The translations under genes and the position numbers were made by a program. A stretch of 64,000 nucleotides of DNA. Origin: Anoxybacter fermentans (lineage in GTDB: Bacteria > Bacillota > Halanaerobiia > DY22613). Of the stretch, positions 22,964 through 30,271 are shown one piece after another. Positions within the stretch are counted from its first letter, which is position 1, and every line of letters begins with the position of its first letter. Location of the stretch: NCBI RefSeq assembly GCF_003991135.1, contig NZ_CP016379.1, positions 744,001 to 808,000 on the forward strand. Direction: 5' to 3'. Below the pieces are notes generated by a model that was given only the letters and a program-made list of their open reading frames with translations, was not told the DNA's origin and searched no databases.

Positions 22964-23710
22964 ATGGGAAAACTTTTAAATTCTTTAGGTTTTATGGTAC
23001 CGGGAATCTACTTTTACCCGGACACAGGAGCAAATCAAGGGGGAGGAGGTGAAGGAGAACAGAAGCCTGGCGGTTCTGACCAAAGTAATACCGGTCAGAA
23101 TAATGCAGGTGATCAGGGTAATCTATCCGGTCAATCCGGGCAGAATTCCGGGCAAAATCAAAATGAGCAGTCTGGCCAGGAGCATAATAACAACCAGAGC
23201 AGTAAGGAGCAAAATTATGTAACCATAGAACAGCTCAATCAAACCTTTAACAACTTCATTAGTAAAATAACAGATCTTATGAAGCCTGGTAAAACGGAAG
23301 AGGAAAACGAAGAAGAAAATAATGATGAAAATGAGGATGAACAAAATAGCAACGAACCCGAAAACAATCAGCCGGAAGTTGACCCGGAGAAAATAAGAGA
23401 GGATACTGTAAAAGAGATTAAACGGCAACTGAAGATTGCAAAAGCTGCAAAAAAGAAAGCTGTTGAGCTTAACTGGCCAGCTGAAGCTATCACAGAAATT
23501 GAAGATTACATCCCTACCAGCAATGAGCGGGAAGCTGTTGCATACATCGAAACTGTTCACAAAATTGCTAACCAAATTGCCACTGCGCGGTTCCAGGGGC
23601 AGGAGCCTGGCAATTCTGGAAATGATGGCAATAATGGGGGCGGAAACGACAAACCAGATCCCAGAGAAGAAGGTAGAAGAGATTGGGAAAGGCGCCATAA
23701 AAAATCTTAA
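22964..23710 (+). CDS. Capsid scaffolding protein
   Basis: 248 aa with the composition of scaffolds: a Gly/Gln/Asn-rich N-terminus (residues 25-85), an acidic stretch (EEENEEENNDENEDEQN), then a helical core (IREDTVKEIKRQLKIAKAAK) and a Gly/Asn-rich end. It directs capsid assembly and is removed later. Position before the capsid gene and AAGGAGG before the ATG agree. The disorder is normal for the family, but its length is unusual. Confidence 0.75.
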   Translation: MGKLLNSLGFMVPGIYFYPDTGANQGGGGEGEQKPGGSDQSNTGQNNAGDQGNLSGQSGQNSGQNQNEQSGQEHNNNQSSKEQNYVTIEQLNQTFNNFISKITDLMKPGKTEEENEEENNDENEDEQNSNEPENNQPEVDPEKIREDTVKEIKRQLKIAKAAKKKAVELNWPAEAITEIEDYIPTSNEREAVAYIETVHKIANQIATARFQGQEPGNSGNDGNNGGGNDKPDPREEGRRDWERRHKKS

Positions 23711-23726
23711 GGGAGTGTGATAATTG

Positions 23727-24338
23727 ATGAACAATCTTCAACCAAAAACAACCGATTGGGTAACCGGTGTACAATGGAAAGCTGGCGAGCACGGTATGAA
23801 CGGCACTGCCGGTGTTACTATTGATTATACCAAAGTGCCTATTGATGCCGATGGGAAAAGAATTGTAAAAGTTGCTACTGCTATTTGCAAAGATACTACT
23901 ACTGGTAAATATGTTCCTTATCAGAGTACGAAAGTGACTGAAACATTTGATGGCGATGGAACCACAACTACATTTACATTAACAACCGAAGTACACCCGG
24001 AAGATAATATAAAAGTCACGGTTGACAGTATCGAGAAAAAAGAAGGTGTTGATTTCATTATAAAACGGACTGCATCCAGTGGAAAGTATGTTACTTCTGT
24101 AGAACTTGCTACAGCTCCAGCAACCGGAGTTGGTAATGTTGAAGTTACCATTACTCCAGTTCCAATTAATCCGCGTCTAACGAATGATACTGTTGATTGT
24201 ACTGATGGTGATGGTGTAGTAGGTGATCTAATCCATGGAAAAGTATATGAAGCAGCCTGTAATGGAGTTGATGAGTTTTTCAAAAAACATACGCCAATGA
24301 TTGAATATATAAAAGCTAATTATAACGGTATATCTTAA
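23727..24338 (+). CDS. Head decoration-like protein (203 aa)
   Basis: Located between scaffold and major capsid genes, where gpD-type decoration proteins lie. The sequence is beta-rich with many Thr (FDGDGTTTTFTLTTEVHPED; VGNVEVTITPVP), and AICKDTTTGKYVPYQSTKVT is typical of head accessory proteins. The segment around residues 70-145 resembles an Ig-like or fibre insertion. ATG 23727 is nine bases after GGGAGTG. Confidence 0.6.
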   Translation: MNNLQPKTTDWVTGVQWKAGEHGMNGTAGVTIDYTKVPIDADGKRIVKVATAICKDTTTGKYVPYQSTKVTETFDGDGTTTTFTLTTEVHPEDNIKVTVDSIEKKEGVDFIIKRTASSGKYVTSVELATAPATGVGNVEVTITPVPINPRLTNDTVDCTDGDGVVGDLIHGKVYEAACNGVDEFFKKHTPMIEYIKANYNGIS

Positions 24339-24382
24339 TTAATCTTTTTAAGTGAAAAATTAAGAAAGGTGAGTGATAAGTA

Positions 24383-25441
24383 ATGCCTAACTTTTATGAT
24401 CTCTTGCAGGAATTTCCCGAATTTACAGAAGAGCGATTGGTAGGTTACATTGAGGCATACCCCGAACCTGAAGAAAATATTGGCCAAAGGTTTTTGCCCA
24501 CAGAGGAGACTTATGACATTAACTATCATGTACAGCAAATTGAATCCTACCGCACAATGGCCTATCTGGTTAACTACGACACTGAAGCACCTGTAAAGGG
24601 TCCTGGCCGGATGCGTGAAATTAGCGGTAGAATCCCGCTGATTAAACACAAAACAATGATCACCGAAGCAGAAATGTATAACTTCTTCAATCGTCGAATC
24701 AATGATAAAAAATATAAGGAAAACATGAAGAATAAGCTATATGGCATGGTAGACGGGTTACTGGAAGGTATTCAGGATGTTTATGAATGGCTGCGCTGGC
24801 AAGTACTTGCGCATGGCAGGCTGGACTATAACAAGTTTGGCCTTAAATTAAGTGTAGACTTTGGTATCGAGCAGAAAGTAACTTTGACTGGTACAGATCT
24901 ATTTTCTGATCCTAACTCTACCCCTTGGGATTTTCTACGGGAACAGTTAAAAACATATAAGAGTAAGAACAAAGGCCGGGAACCGGATGTAATGGTTGGA
25001 TCTATGGAAATATTCTTTGCATTGCAAGGACATCCCCAGACTAAAAGTATGTTATCTTTAGATGGTGATCGTCCTGCATCGCCTGAAGAAATGGATACAT
25101 TATTTAAGTTAATGGGTCTGCCACCTTTTATTGTGTATGACAAAGAAGTGTATTGGGAGGATCCAGACAATCCAGGAAATCAGAATTTCATAATTAATGA
25201 AAGGTTGATTCCCGAAGAAAGATTGCTATTCCTGGCAGAGCACAAAGAAATAGCAGGAAAAGAAGTCGGTAAGCTGTTGGTTGGTCCTGTGAGAGAAGCT
25301 AATTGGGAGCCACGTATAGCGATAAAAGCTTATGATAACCTTGATGATGATGCACATCCAAGTGCAGGTTTTAAAGGCGTCGGCAGTGCTATGCCTGCTT
25401 TATTTGTACCTTCTACAATAGCGCAATTTGATGTTCTTTGA
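24383..25441 (+). CDS. Major capsid protein (lambda gpE family)
   Basis: 352 aa, normal for the E-type capsid protein. Characteristic parts are VNYDTEAPVKGPGRMREISG near 72, IPLIKHKTMITEAEMYNFFN, and a C-terminal half with GREPDVMVGSMEIFFALQGH and LIPEERLLFLAE. It builds the icosahedral shell. The ribosome binding site is AAAGGTGAG. It follows the decoration gene as in lambda-like heads. Confidence 0.85.
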   Translation: MPNFYDLLQEFPEFTEERLVGYIEAYPEPEENIGQRFLPTEETYDINYHVQQIESYRTMAYLVNYDTEAPVKGPGRMREISGRIPLIKHKTMITEAEMYNFFNRRINDKKYKENMKNKLYGMVDGLLEGIQDVYEWLRWQVLAHGRLDYNKFGLKLSVDFGIEQKVTLTGTDLFSDPNSTPWDFLREQLKTYKSKNKGREPDVMVGSMEIFFALQGHPQTKSMLSLDGDRPASPEEMDTLFKLMGLPPFIVYDKEVYWEDPDNPGNQNFIINERLIPEERLLFLAEHKEIAGKEVGKLLVGPVREANWEPRIAIKAYDNLDDDAHPSAGFKGVGSAMPALFVPSTIAQFDVL

Positions 25442-25462
25442 TGAGTGAGGAGGGTGAAATTA

Positions 25463-25903
25463 ATGAATGAAATTCAAGAAATTAAATTATTAAGGCAATA
25501 CGGAAGGGATCCTGAAACTGGTAAGCCATATCCCATCGGAAAAGTTTTAAAGGTTGGTAAAGATATTCCAAAATCTGAAGTAGAAAGAATTTTGCGTTTA
25601 AAGGCCGGCATACCATATAAATCTACTGCCGGCCTTATGCCTATTGAAGATCATGAAGCAAAAGTAAAGGCTTTAAGGGAAAAGGTATTAAAAGAGAAAA
25701 AAGAAAAGCAAGAAATTAAAGATCTGCTAATAAAGGTTCTTAAAAAAGCTGATTTATCTAACGTCCATGTTCCAGAACTCAAAGAAGTAGCAACTTTGCT
25801 GGGAGTGGAAGGACTCGGCAATGCCAAAAAAGATCAAATCATTGCTGCAATCCAAGAAGCTCTTGGAGTTTCTGAGCAGAGTGAAGATAGCGAGGAGCAG
25901 TAG
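25463..25903 (+). CDS. Head protein with C-terminal SAP/Rho-N-like domain (146 aa)
   Basis: GAGGAGGG precedes ATG 25463. After an N-terminal part and a Lys/Glu helix, residues 105-138 (VHVPELKEVATLLGVEGLGN, then AKKDQIIAAIQEAL) form the small helix-extended-helix fold seen in SAP and Rho-N domains, which often bind nucleic acid. This place in head operons often holds such proteins. The exact role is unknown. Confidence 0.6.
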   Translation: MNEIQEIKLLRQYGRDPETGKPYPIGKVLKVGKDIPKSEVERILRLKAGIPYKSTAGLMPIEDHEAKVKALREKVLKEKKEKQEIKDLLIKVLKKADLSNVHVPELKEVATLLGVEGLGNAKKDQIIAAIQEALGVSEQSEDSEEQ

Positions 25904-25911
25904 AGAGGACA

Positions 25912-25945
25912 TTAACTTCTCCCGGCTGAAGTCGGGAGAAGTTAA
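25912..25945 (+). repeat. Palindrome related to the dispersed cassette (copy 4, minimal)
   Basis: TTAACTTCTCCCGGCT is followed by a matching inverted arm ending GTCGGGAGAAGTTAA and then ATGA. It resembles the left hairpin of the cassette joined directly to the ATGA that follows the other copies. It may be a deletion derivative. Confidence 0.5.
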
Positions 25946-25987
25946 TGAATAAAAAAACGGTTCGGACCTGGTACCACTATTTTTCTG

Positions 25988-26018
25988 ACCGCATCATAGT
26001 AACAGATGCGGTTTTTTG
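25988..26018 (+). terminator. Terminator
   Basis: ACCGCATC-ATAGTAACA-GATGCGGT followed by five T and G. It separates the capsid genes from the next group. Confidence 0.8.
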
Positions 26019-26039
26019 TTTATAAGGGGGTAAATATAC

Positions 26040-26639
26040 ATGCTCGAAAAAATCAAAGTGGGTGGTATTACTTATAGCATTGAACTTGTATCGGCCGAAA
26101 CAGAAGAACTGCAGGGGAATTATGGATACATTGATTACAATAAATGCAAAATGTTTATCAATAAATCCCTACATCCAGACTTGAAAGAAGAAGTGTTATG
26201 TGAACTTATTTTGTTGGCAATTGGAAGCCATATGGAAGTAGACGATAAAGTAGAAGATGTTATTTCTAAAAATTGTGCAAAGATCTTAAGAATGGTTATG
26301 GTAGATAATTGGAACTTCAAAAAATTTAAGTTGAGGCACAAAGCATGGGTAAGACTTGGAGGATCCAGATATTATATTTATTTGGTCGATCGATACAATA
26401 AAGAATTAAAATATGGGGAAGCTGCGGGGCGTATTGAGTTTTCATCTAGAAGAATATGGCTGCCAAAAGAATTAGATCAGCATAAAGCTCTTGAAAATTT
26501 ATTTCACGAAATTTGGCACTGGATTTTAGACTTTGCCGGAATTAAGGATGATATTGATATAGAAGATACAGTCCTGAAATATAGTAAAGGCTTTTTCCAG
26601 GTGTTCATTGACAATGATATTAAATTTCATATGTATTAA
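26040..26639 (+). CDS. Duplicated ImmA/IrrE-like metalloprotease-fold protein (199 aa)
   Basis: The second half has a zinc-protease motif, LENLFHEIWHWILDFAGI (HEIWH) near residue 160, with the context of ImmA/IrrE-like phage proteins. The first half has the same layout (INKSLHPDLKEEVLCELILL, AIGSHMEVDDKVEDV) but CELIL replaces HExxH, so it is a duplication with one catalytically dead copy. Such genes lie in many Firmicute phage head operons; substrate unknown. Confidence 0.65.
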   Translation: MLEKIKVGGITYSIELVSAETEELQGNYGYIDYNKCKMFINKSLHPDLKEEVLCELILLAIGSHMEVDDKVEDVISKNCAKILRMVMVDNWNFKKFKLRHKAWVRLGGSRYYIYLVDRYNKELKYGEAAGRIEFSSRRIWLPKELDQHKALENLFHEIWHWILDFAGIKDDIDIEDTVLKYSKGFFQVFIDNDIKFHMY

Positions 26640-26660
26640 AGTGGAGTCAGGAGGTGTCGT

Positions 26661-27029
26661 ATGCCAGAATACGCCACATTGCAAACCGTTAAAGATTATC
26701 TTTCAATCCCACAAGATTTTACTCAATTTGATGGGAAACTGAACATTATTCTGGCCGGTGTAAACAGCCGGATCGAAAATTTAACTAATCAAACAGAAAG
26801 TAATCCCGACTTGACCCTTGCAGCCTGTAAGTGGACCGAATGGCATTACATTAAAGCAACCGGAGTAAGTTCTGAAGACGACAGTGATTACAGAAGATCT
26901 TTTTTTAAAACCAGAGACTATATTCCGCCTGAAGTTTTGAGCCTTCTGGAAGACTATTTGACAGATGAAGCAAAAGAAAAATATGTTAAATCCAGGGCAA
27001 TTAAATTCCAGGAGGTGAAAGCCTATTGA
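26661..27029 (+). CDS. Head-tail connector (gp6-like)
   Basis: 122 aa. The pattern TLQTVKDYLSIPQDFTQFDG, INSRIENLT-type helices and a C-terminal FLEDYL-like helix fit the HK97 gp6 / SPP1 gp15 connector family, which forms a ring below the portal. GGAGGTG precedes the ATG. The gene order (capsid, connector, adaptor, gp10, tail completion, tube) confirms it. Confidence 0.7.
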   Translation: MPEYATLQTVKDYLSIPQDFTQFDGKLNIILAGVNSRIENLTNQTESNPDLTLAACKWTEWHYIKATGVSSEDDSDYRRSFFKTRDYIPPEVLSLLEDYLTDEAKEKYVKSRAIKFQEVKAY

Positions 27030-27346
27030 GTATTCACGGCAGGTTTAATCAGATTGTAAAGATTACCAGAAGGGTAGAAAACAGCAGTGTCTCTTCATAT
27101 GATTTTGACGATACAGCAGATATTGAAACCACTGTTATTGAACAATACCTATGTTCTATTTCTGAAAAGAATGTTCGATATGAGGTGGATAAGAAGGGTG
27201 ATAATTATTCAGGCATCCTGGTTATGAAAGGGTTACTGACAGATCAAATTCAAGAGGGTGACATTGTAGATGGACAATTTAAAGTTGTTGGGAAACCACG
27301 GCAGATTGCAGGAGCTTATATCCGATGTAATTTAGTGAGGTTATAA
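27026..27346 (+). CDS. Head-tail adaptor / stopper-type protein (106 aa)
   Basis: TTG start overlapping the previous stop by 4 bp. A beta-rich small protein (FNQIVKITRRVENSSVSSYD; IQEGDIVDGQFKVVGKPRQI). The size, composition and position are those of SPP1 gp16-type stoppers that close the head after packaging. Mainly a positional call. Confidence 0.6.
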   Translation: MSIHGRFNQIVKITRRVENSSVSSYDFDDTADIETTVIEQYLCSISEKNVRYEVDKKGDNYSGILVMKGLLTDQIQEGDIVDGQFKVVGKPRQIAGAYIRCNLVRL

Positions 27347-27349
27347 GAA

Positions 27350-27811
27350 ATGGCGCAAAATCAATGGATTGAGGTTGAATTTAGAGGAAATGATGGGCAA
27401 ATATACAGGCTACAACAAATCAAAAGTAGGATTGAAAACAAAATAGAATTGATTATGTTGAGAGCTGCCCAGAAGCTTGAAAGAGAAGTGAAGCTAGTTA
27501 TAAGAAGCCTTGGTCTTATTAAAACAGGTTCGTTGATGTCAAGTATCCATACTTTTGTTAGATATCAATTTGGATTGGTAGAAGGTGTAGTAGGAACTAA
27601 TCAAATATACGCACCTTTTTTAGAGTTTGGTACCGGAAAAAGGGGTGCTGCTTCAAATTATCCAAAAAAAATGATGCCGTCATGGTATCAATATGGTGAA
27701 AGTCCAGGTATGAGAGCCTTTAAATACATGCTTATAGCCTGGGAGAGAAAAAAAGATGAAGTATATGCGTATGTTAACATGGAATTTAGAAGGCTGGTGT
27801 ATGGTCGTTGA
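27350..27811 (+). CDS. HK97 gp10-like tail protein (153 aa)
   Basis: Residues 48-110 contain the HK97 gp10 pattern: LIKTGSLMSSIHTFVRYQFG, VVGTNQIYAPFLEFGTGKRG. The family joins head and tail. Overlaps the next gene by 4 bp. Confidence 0.75.
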   Translation: MAQNQWIEVEFRGNDGQIYRLQQIKSRIENKIELIMLRAAQKLEREVKLVIRSLGLIKTGSLMSSIHTFVRYQFGLVEGVVGTNQIYAPFLEFGTGKRGAASNYPKKMMPSWYQYGESPGMRAFKYMLIAWERKKDEVYAYVNMEFRRLVYGR

Positions 27812-28221
27812 ATGTATTGTTAAAATGTGTAGCTAATAAATTAATAGAGTTAACCAGGATATTGGATGTAAATCATATAAAGCCCATTAGCCAGATAAAC
27901 GATCTGAAGAATGATAAGACCTGGAAATATGCAATAACCCTTGAATTTGACAATAACCAACCTTACAAAAAAAGAAAAGGTAAATATGAAACATTAATTT
28001 TTGTAAATTGTTATGCAAGAAACATCACTAATCCAGACATGGCTGTATTGGCTTTTGTAAATGAAGTCATTGGGCTATTGGATGAAGCAGACTTTTCCAA
28101 TGAAGACATAAAGATTTATGCAGTTAAATATCGCGCCTGTTATCCTCAACCTGAGAAGAATTCTTTATTGGATGCATGGCAGAGTTTTGCAGCTTTTTTA
28201 GTGAGGTGGACTATGAAATGA
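27808..28221 (+). CDS. Tail completion-type protein (137 aa)
   Basis: TTG start overlapping the upstream stop. A mixed alpha/beta small protein (WKYAITLEFDNNQPYKKRKG, VLAFVNEVIGLLDEADFSNE) in the place of the tail completion/terminator protein. The family assignment is mostly positional. Confidence 0.5.
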   Translation: MNVLLKCVANKLIELTRILDVNHIKPISQINDLKNDKTWKYAITLEFDNNQPYKKRKGKYETLIFVNCYARNITNPDMAVLAFVNEVIGLLDEADFSNEDIKIYAVKYRACYPQPEKNSLLDAWQSFAAFLVRWTMK

Positions 28222-28234
28222 GGTGAACTATGAG

Positions 28235-28633
28235 ATGAACTCTTTTCTCAATGCCATTAAAGATATTATATCAGCAAATACTCTAATAAATTATGCTGCT
28301 AAAACAATGTATGAATTTTTCGTGGCTGAAGATTATCCTGCTCTTTGTCTACAACCCAACAGTATTTTTGAGACACTGAGAGAAACCCTGGCCTTTGAGT
28401 ACAAAGATACTCTTTCGGCAAGTATCTTTTATGTGGAAAGGGCACCCGAAAATAGAGAGATGGACACCTTCATTCAAAAAGTTGAACAGATCAAAGATAT
28501 TCTAAAAGGCAACCCGCAGTTGAACGGTACAGTTAACGCGGGTTTTTCTATTAATGTTATCTATCACAGCAATCGAATTGATGACAATAATGAATTTGTG
28601 GCTGAATTTCAAATTGAAGGGAGGAATTTATAA
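28235..28633 (+). CDS. Tail completion / terminator-like protein (132 aa)
   Basis: ATG 28235 is nine bases after GAGGTG. The start MNSFLNAIKDIISANTLINY and a central beta part (LAFEYKDTLSASIFYVERAP) fit small tail terminator proteins that cap the tail tube. It directly precedes the tube gene. One of this gene and the one before is likely the terminator. Confidence 0.5.
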   Translation: MNSFLNAIKDIISANTLINYAAKTMYEFFVAEDYPALCLQPNSIFETLRETLAFEYKDTLSASIFYVERAPENREMDTFIQKVEQIKDILKGNPQLNGTVNAGFSINVIYHSNRIDDNNEFVAEFQIEGRNL

Positions 28634-29563
28634 ATGGCAGCCTTAGGAAGGAATAGCGTAACTGCCATTGGTGAGCAGACAGCCAAGGGCACTGAAGCAA
28701 CAACATTAACTGAATTATTGGCCACTTCTAATAACTTAGAAACTACTGTCAATTATATTAAGAGTGAAGCGCTTACCGGGAAACGCTTTGCAGAAGAGAG
28801 TTATATTGCAGCATTCGCGGTAAGTGGTTCGATTGGCGCAGAAGTTGATGATAATTTATTTGGGTTAATTCTAAAACATGCATTGGGTAGTGTCAGTACT
28901 GTTGCTAATCAAGACGGTACTTATACTCATACTTTTAAACCTGGCTTAACATTATCAGGTTGGCTAACCTTCATTAAAATGTTAAAAGATGAAGGATATT
29001 ATGAAAAATTTGTAGATTGTCGTATTAGCCAATTGAGCTTGAATTTAACCAGTCAGGCAATTTTAACCTGTAACTTAGATATATTAGGTATTACCGGTAG
29101 TCAAATTGATGGTACAGCAATTACCACAGCGAATACAGGTAATCGTTTATTTGCCTGGGATACAACTGTTACTTTGGATGGTGCTGATGCCACTGCATTG
29201 GTTGACGAATTTTCTTTCCAGCACAACAACGGAATTAAAGAAGACGATTACGGGTTATCTCAGTATAGACGTACTCTGGATGCAGAAAACAGCGAACATA
29301 CATTTAATATGACTCTTCAATTTGATAAAACAACTTACTTGAATCTTAAAAATAAATTAGCAAGTGGCGCAATTTTACCGTTAGGTATTAGTGTAGGCAG
29401 TACATTACAAATAACTTATCCAAAAGCCAAATTAACCGAAGTTTCTGCACCAATTACTGGTGGCGGTAAGATATTGGTTAATTTAGCCGGTGAAGCTTTA
29501 TGGGATAGCACTCAAGATGCTAATGTCGTGGTTGATTTAACAAATGATGTTGCGAGTTATTAA
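28634..29563 (+). CDS. Major tail tube protein
   Basis: 309 aa. MAALGRNSVTAIGEQTAKGT and AVSGSIGAEVDDNLFGLILK, followed by FKPGLTLSGWLTFIKMLK and LDILGITGSQ, fit siphovirus tube proteins, which stack in hexamers around the tape measure. GGGAGG precedes the ATG. The order tube, G/GT, tape measure is the universal one. Confidence 0.8.
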   Translation: MAALGRNSVTAIGEQTAKGTEATTLTELLATSNNLETTVNYIKSEALTGKRFAEESYIAAFAVSGSIGAEVDDNLFGLILKHALGSVSTVANQDGTYTHTFKPGLTLSGWLTFIKMLKDEGYYEKFVDCRISQLSLNLTSQAILTCNLDILGITGSQIDGTAITTANTGNRLFAWDTTVTLDGADATALVDEFSFQHNNGIKEDDYGLSQYRRTLDAENSEHTFNMTLQFDKTTYLNLKNKLASGAILPLGISVGSTLQITYPKAKLTEVSAPITGGGKILVNLAGEALWDSTQDANVVVDLTNDVASY

Positions 29564-29593
29564 AATTAAATTTAAAAATAGGGGGAATGTCAT

Positions 29594-30013
29594 ATGGAAA
29601 AAGATAAAACTTTTGAAAATGAAGAGCAGGTTAAGGATCCTATTCAGGTTATTGAGTTAGATCAAAATAAAATCCGTGTAGAACACGAGGATGGTAGATT
29701 TGTTGAAGGACGTTTAAAAATGCCCTATGGTATGAAGAAGTTTGTTGAAAATATGAACCGGCCATCAAGAATGAGATATAAGGGTGATGATGATATTATT
29801 GTTGAAACAGCAGACTACACCGAAAAGAAGGATCCAGATATTTATATCCTTCAAAACATGCTAACAGCATGGAGTAAAAATGAGGAAATTACCCGTCATG
29901 CTATCATAAATGATTGGGAGTTAACAGATTTATTTGACCGGTTTGTTGAGGAGATTAAAGAAAAAAACAACTTAATTCGTAATTTGGGAAAGAACAGGAA
30001 GAAAGGGAAATAA
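29594..30013 (+). CDS. Tail assembly chaperone (gpG-like)
   Basis: 139 aa between tube and tape measure. The product begins MEKDKTFENEEQVKDPIQVI and is acidic and helical, ending LIRNLGKNRKKGK. Near its 3' end the ribosome can slip at GGGAAAG (29986) to make the longer GT-like form. Such chaperones bind the tape measure during tail assembly and are absent from the virion. Confidence 0.75.
   Translation: MEKDKTFENEEQVKDPIQVIELDQNKIRVEHEDGRFVEGRLKMPYGMKKFVENMNRPSRMRYKGDDDIIVETADYTEKKDPDIYILQNMLTAWSKNEEITRHAIINDWELTDLFDRFVEEIKEKNNLIRNLGKNRKKGK
29986..29992 (+). other. -1 frameshift site GGGAAAG
   Basis: In the zero frame the codons are ttG GGA AAG, i.e. X-XXY-YYZ, the same heptamer used in the lambda G/GT frameshift. 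The -1 frame is open from 29983 to 30255. Slippage joins the 133 zero-frame codons to 87 new residues, giving a product of about 220 aa. Confidence 0.75.
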
Positions 30014-30255
30014 GGCTTGCCTGTTCTGCGTATGTGAAAGGGCAAGAATACCACGATAAGTATTTAACACAGGAAATTAGTGAAGTCAGGGCGATGTGCA
30101 GGGTCAACTTCAATGGAAAATTGGAGTTGGCCTTTTTGCCTTATTCGGGCGGATTTTATGATCAGCCTGCTCCAGATTTAGAAAGAATATTGTTGATAAT
30201 CCGGTATTTGAATGAAGCAATTGAGAAAAAACAGAAAGAGGAAAGAAAAAAGTAA
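29992..30255 (+). CDS. T-domain extension of the tail chaperone (frameshift product)
   Basis: The -1 frame reads EQEEREIRLACSAYVKGQEY at its start and ends EKKQKEERKK just before the tape measure ribosome binding site. Its internal GTG (30034) has no binding site, so it is probably made only by slippage at GGGAAAG. In lambda the T part contacts the tape measure and tube protein. Confidence 0.75.
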   Translation, partial: EQEEREIRLACSAYVKGQEYHDKYLTQEISEVRAMCRVNFNGKLELAFLPYSGGFYDQPAPDLERILLIIRYLNEAIEKKQKEERKK

Positions 30256-30271
30256 ATAGGAGGTGAATTAG

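Noticed and set aside
22964-23710. Scaffold protein as a secreted Gly-rich protein
   Set aside because: No signal peptide, acidic helical core and position before the capsid gene fit a scaffold.
23123-23734. 203-codon minus-strand frame opposite the scaffold gene
   Set aside because: It is the antisense of the Gln/Asn/Glu-rich scaffold; Phe/Leu/Ile-rich product, no ribosome binding site.
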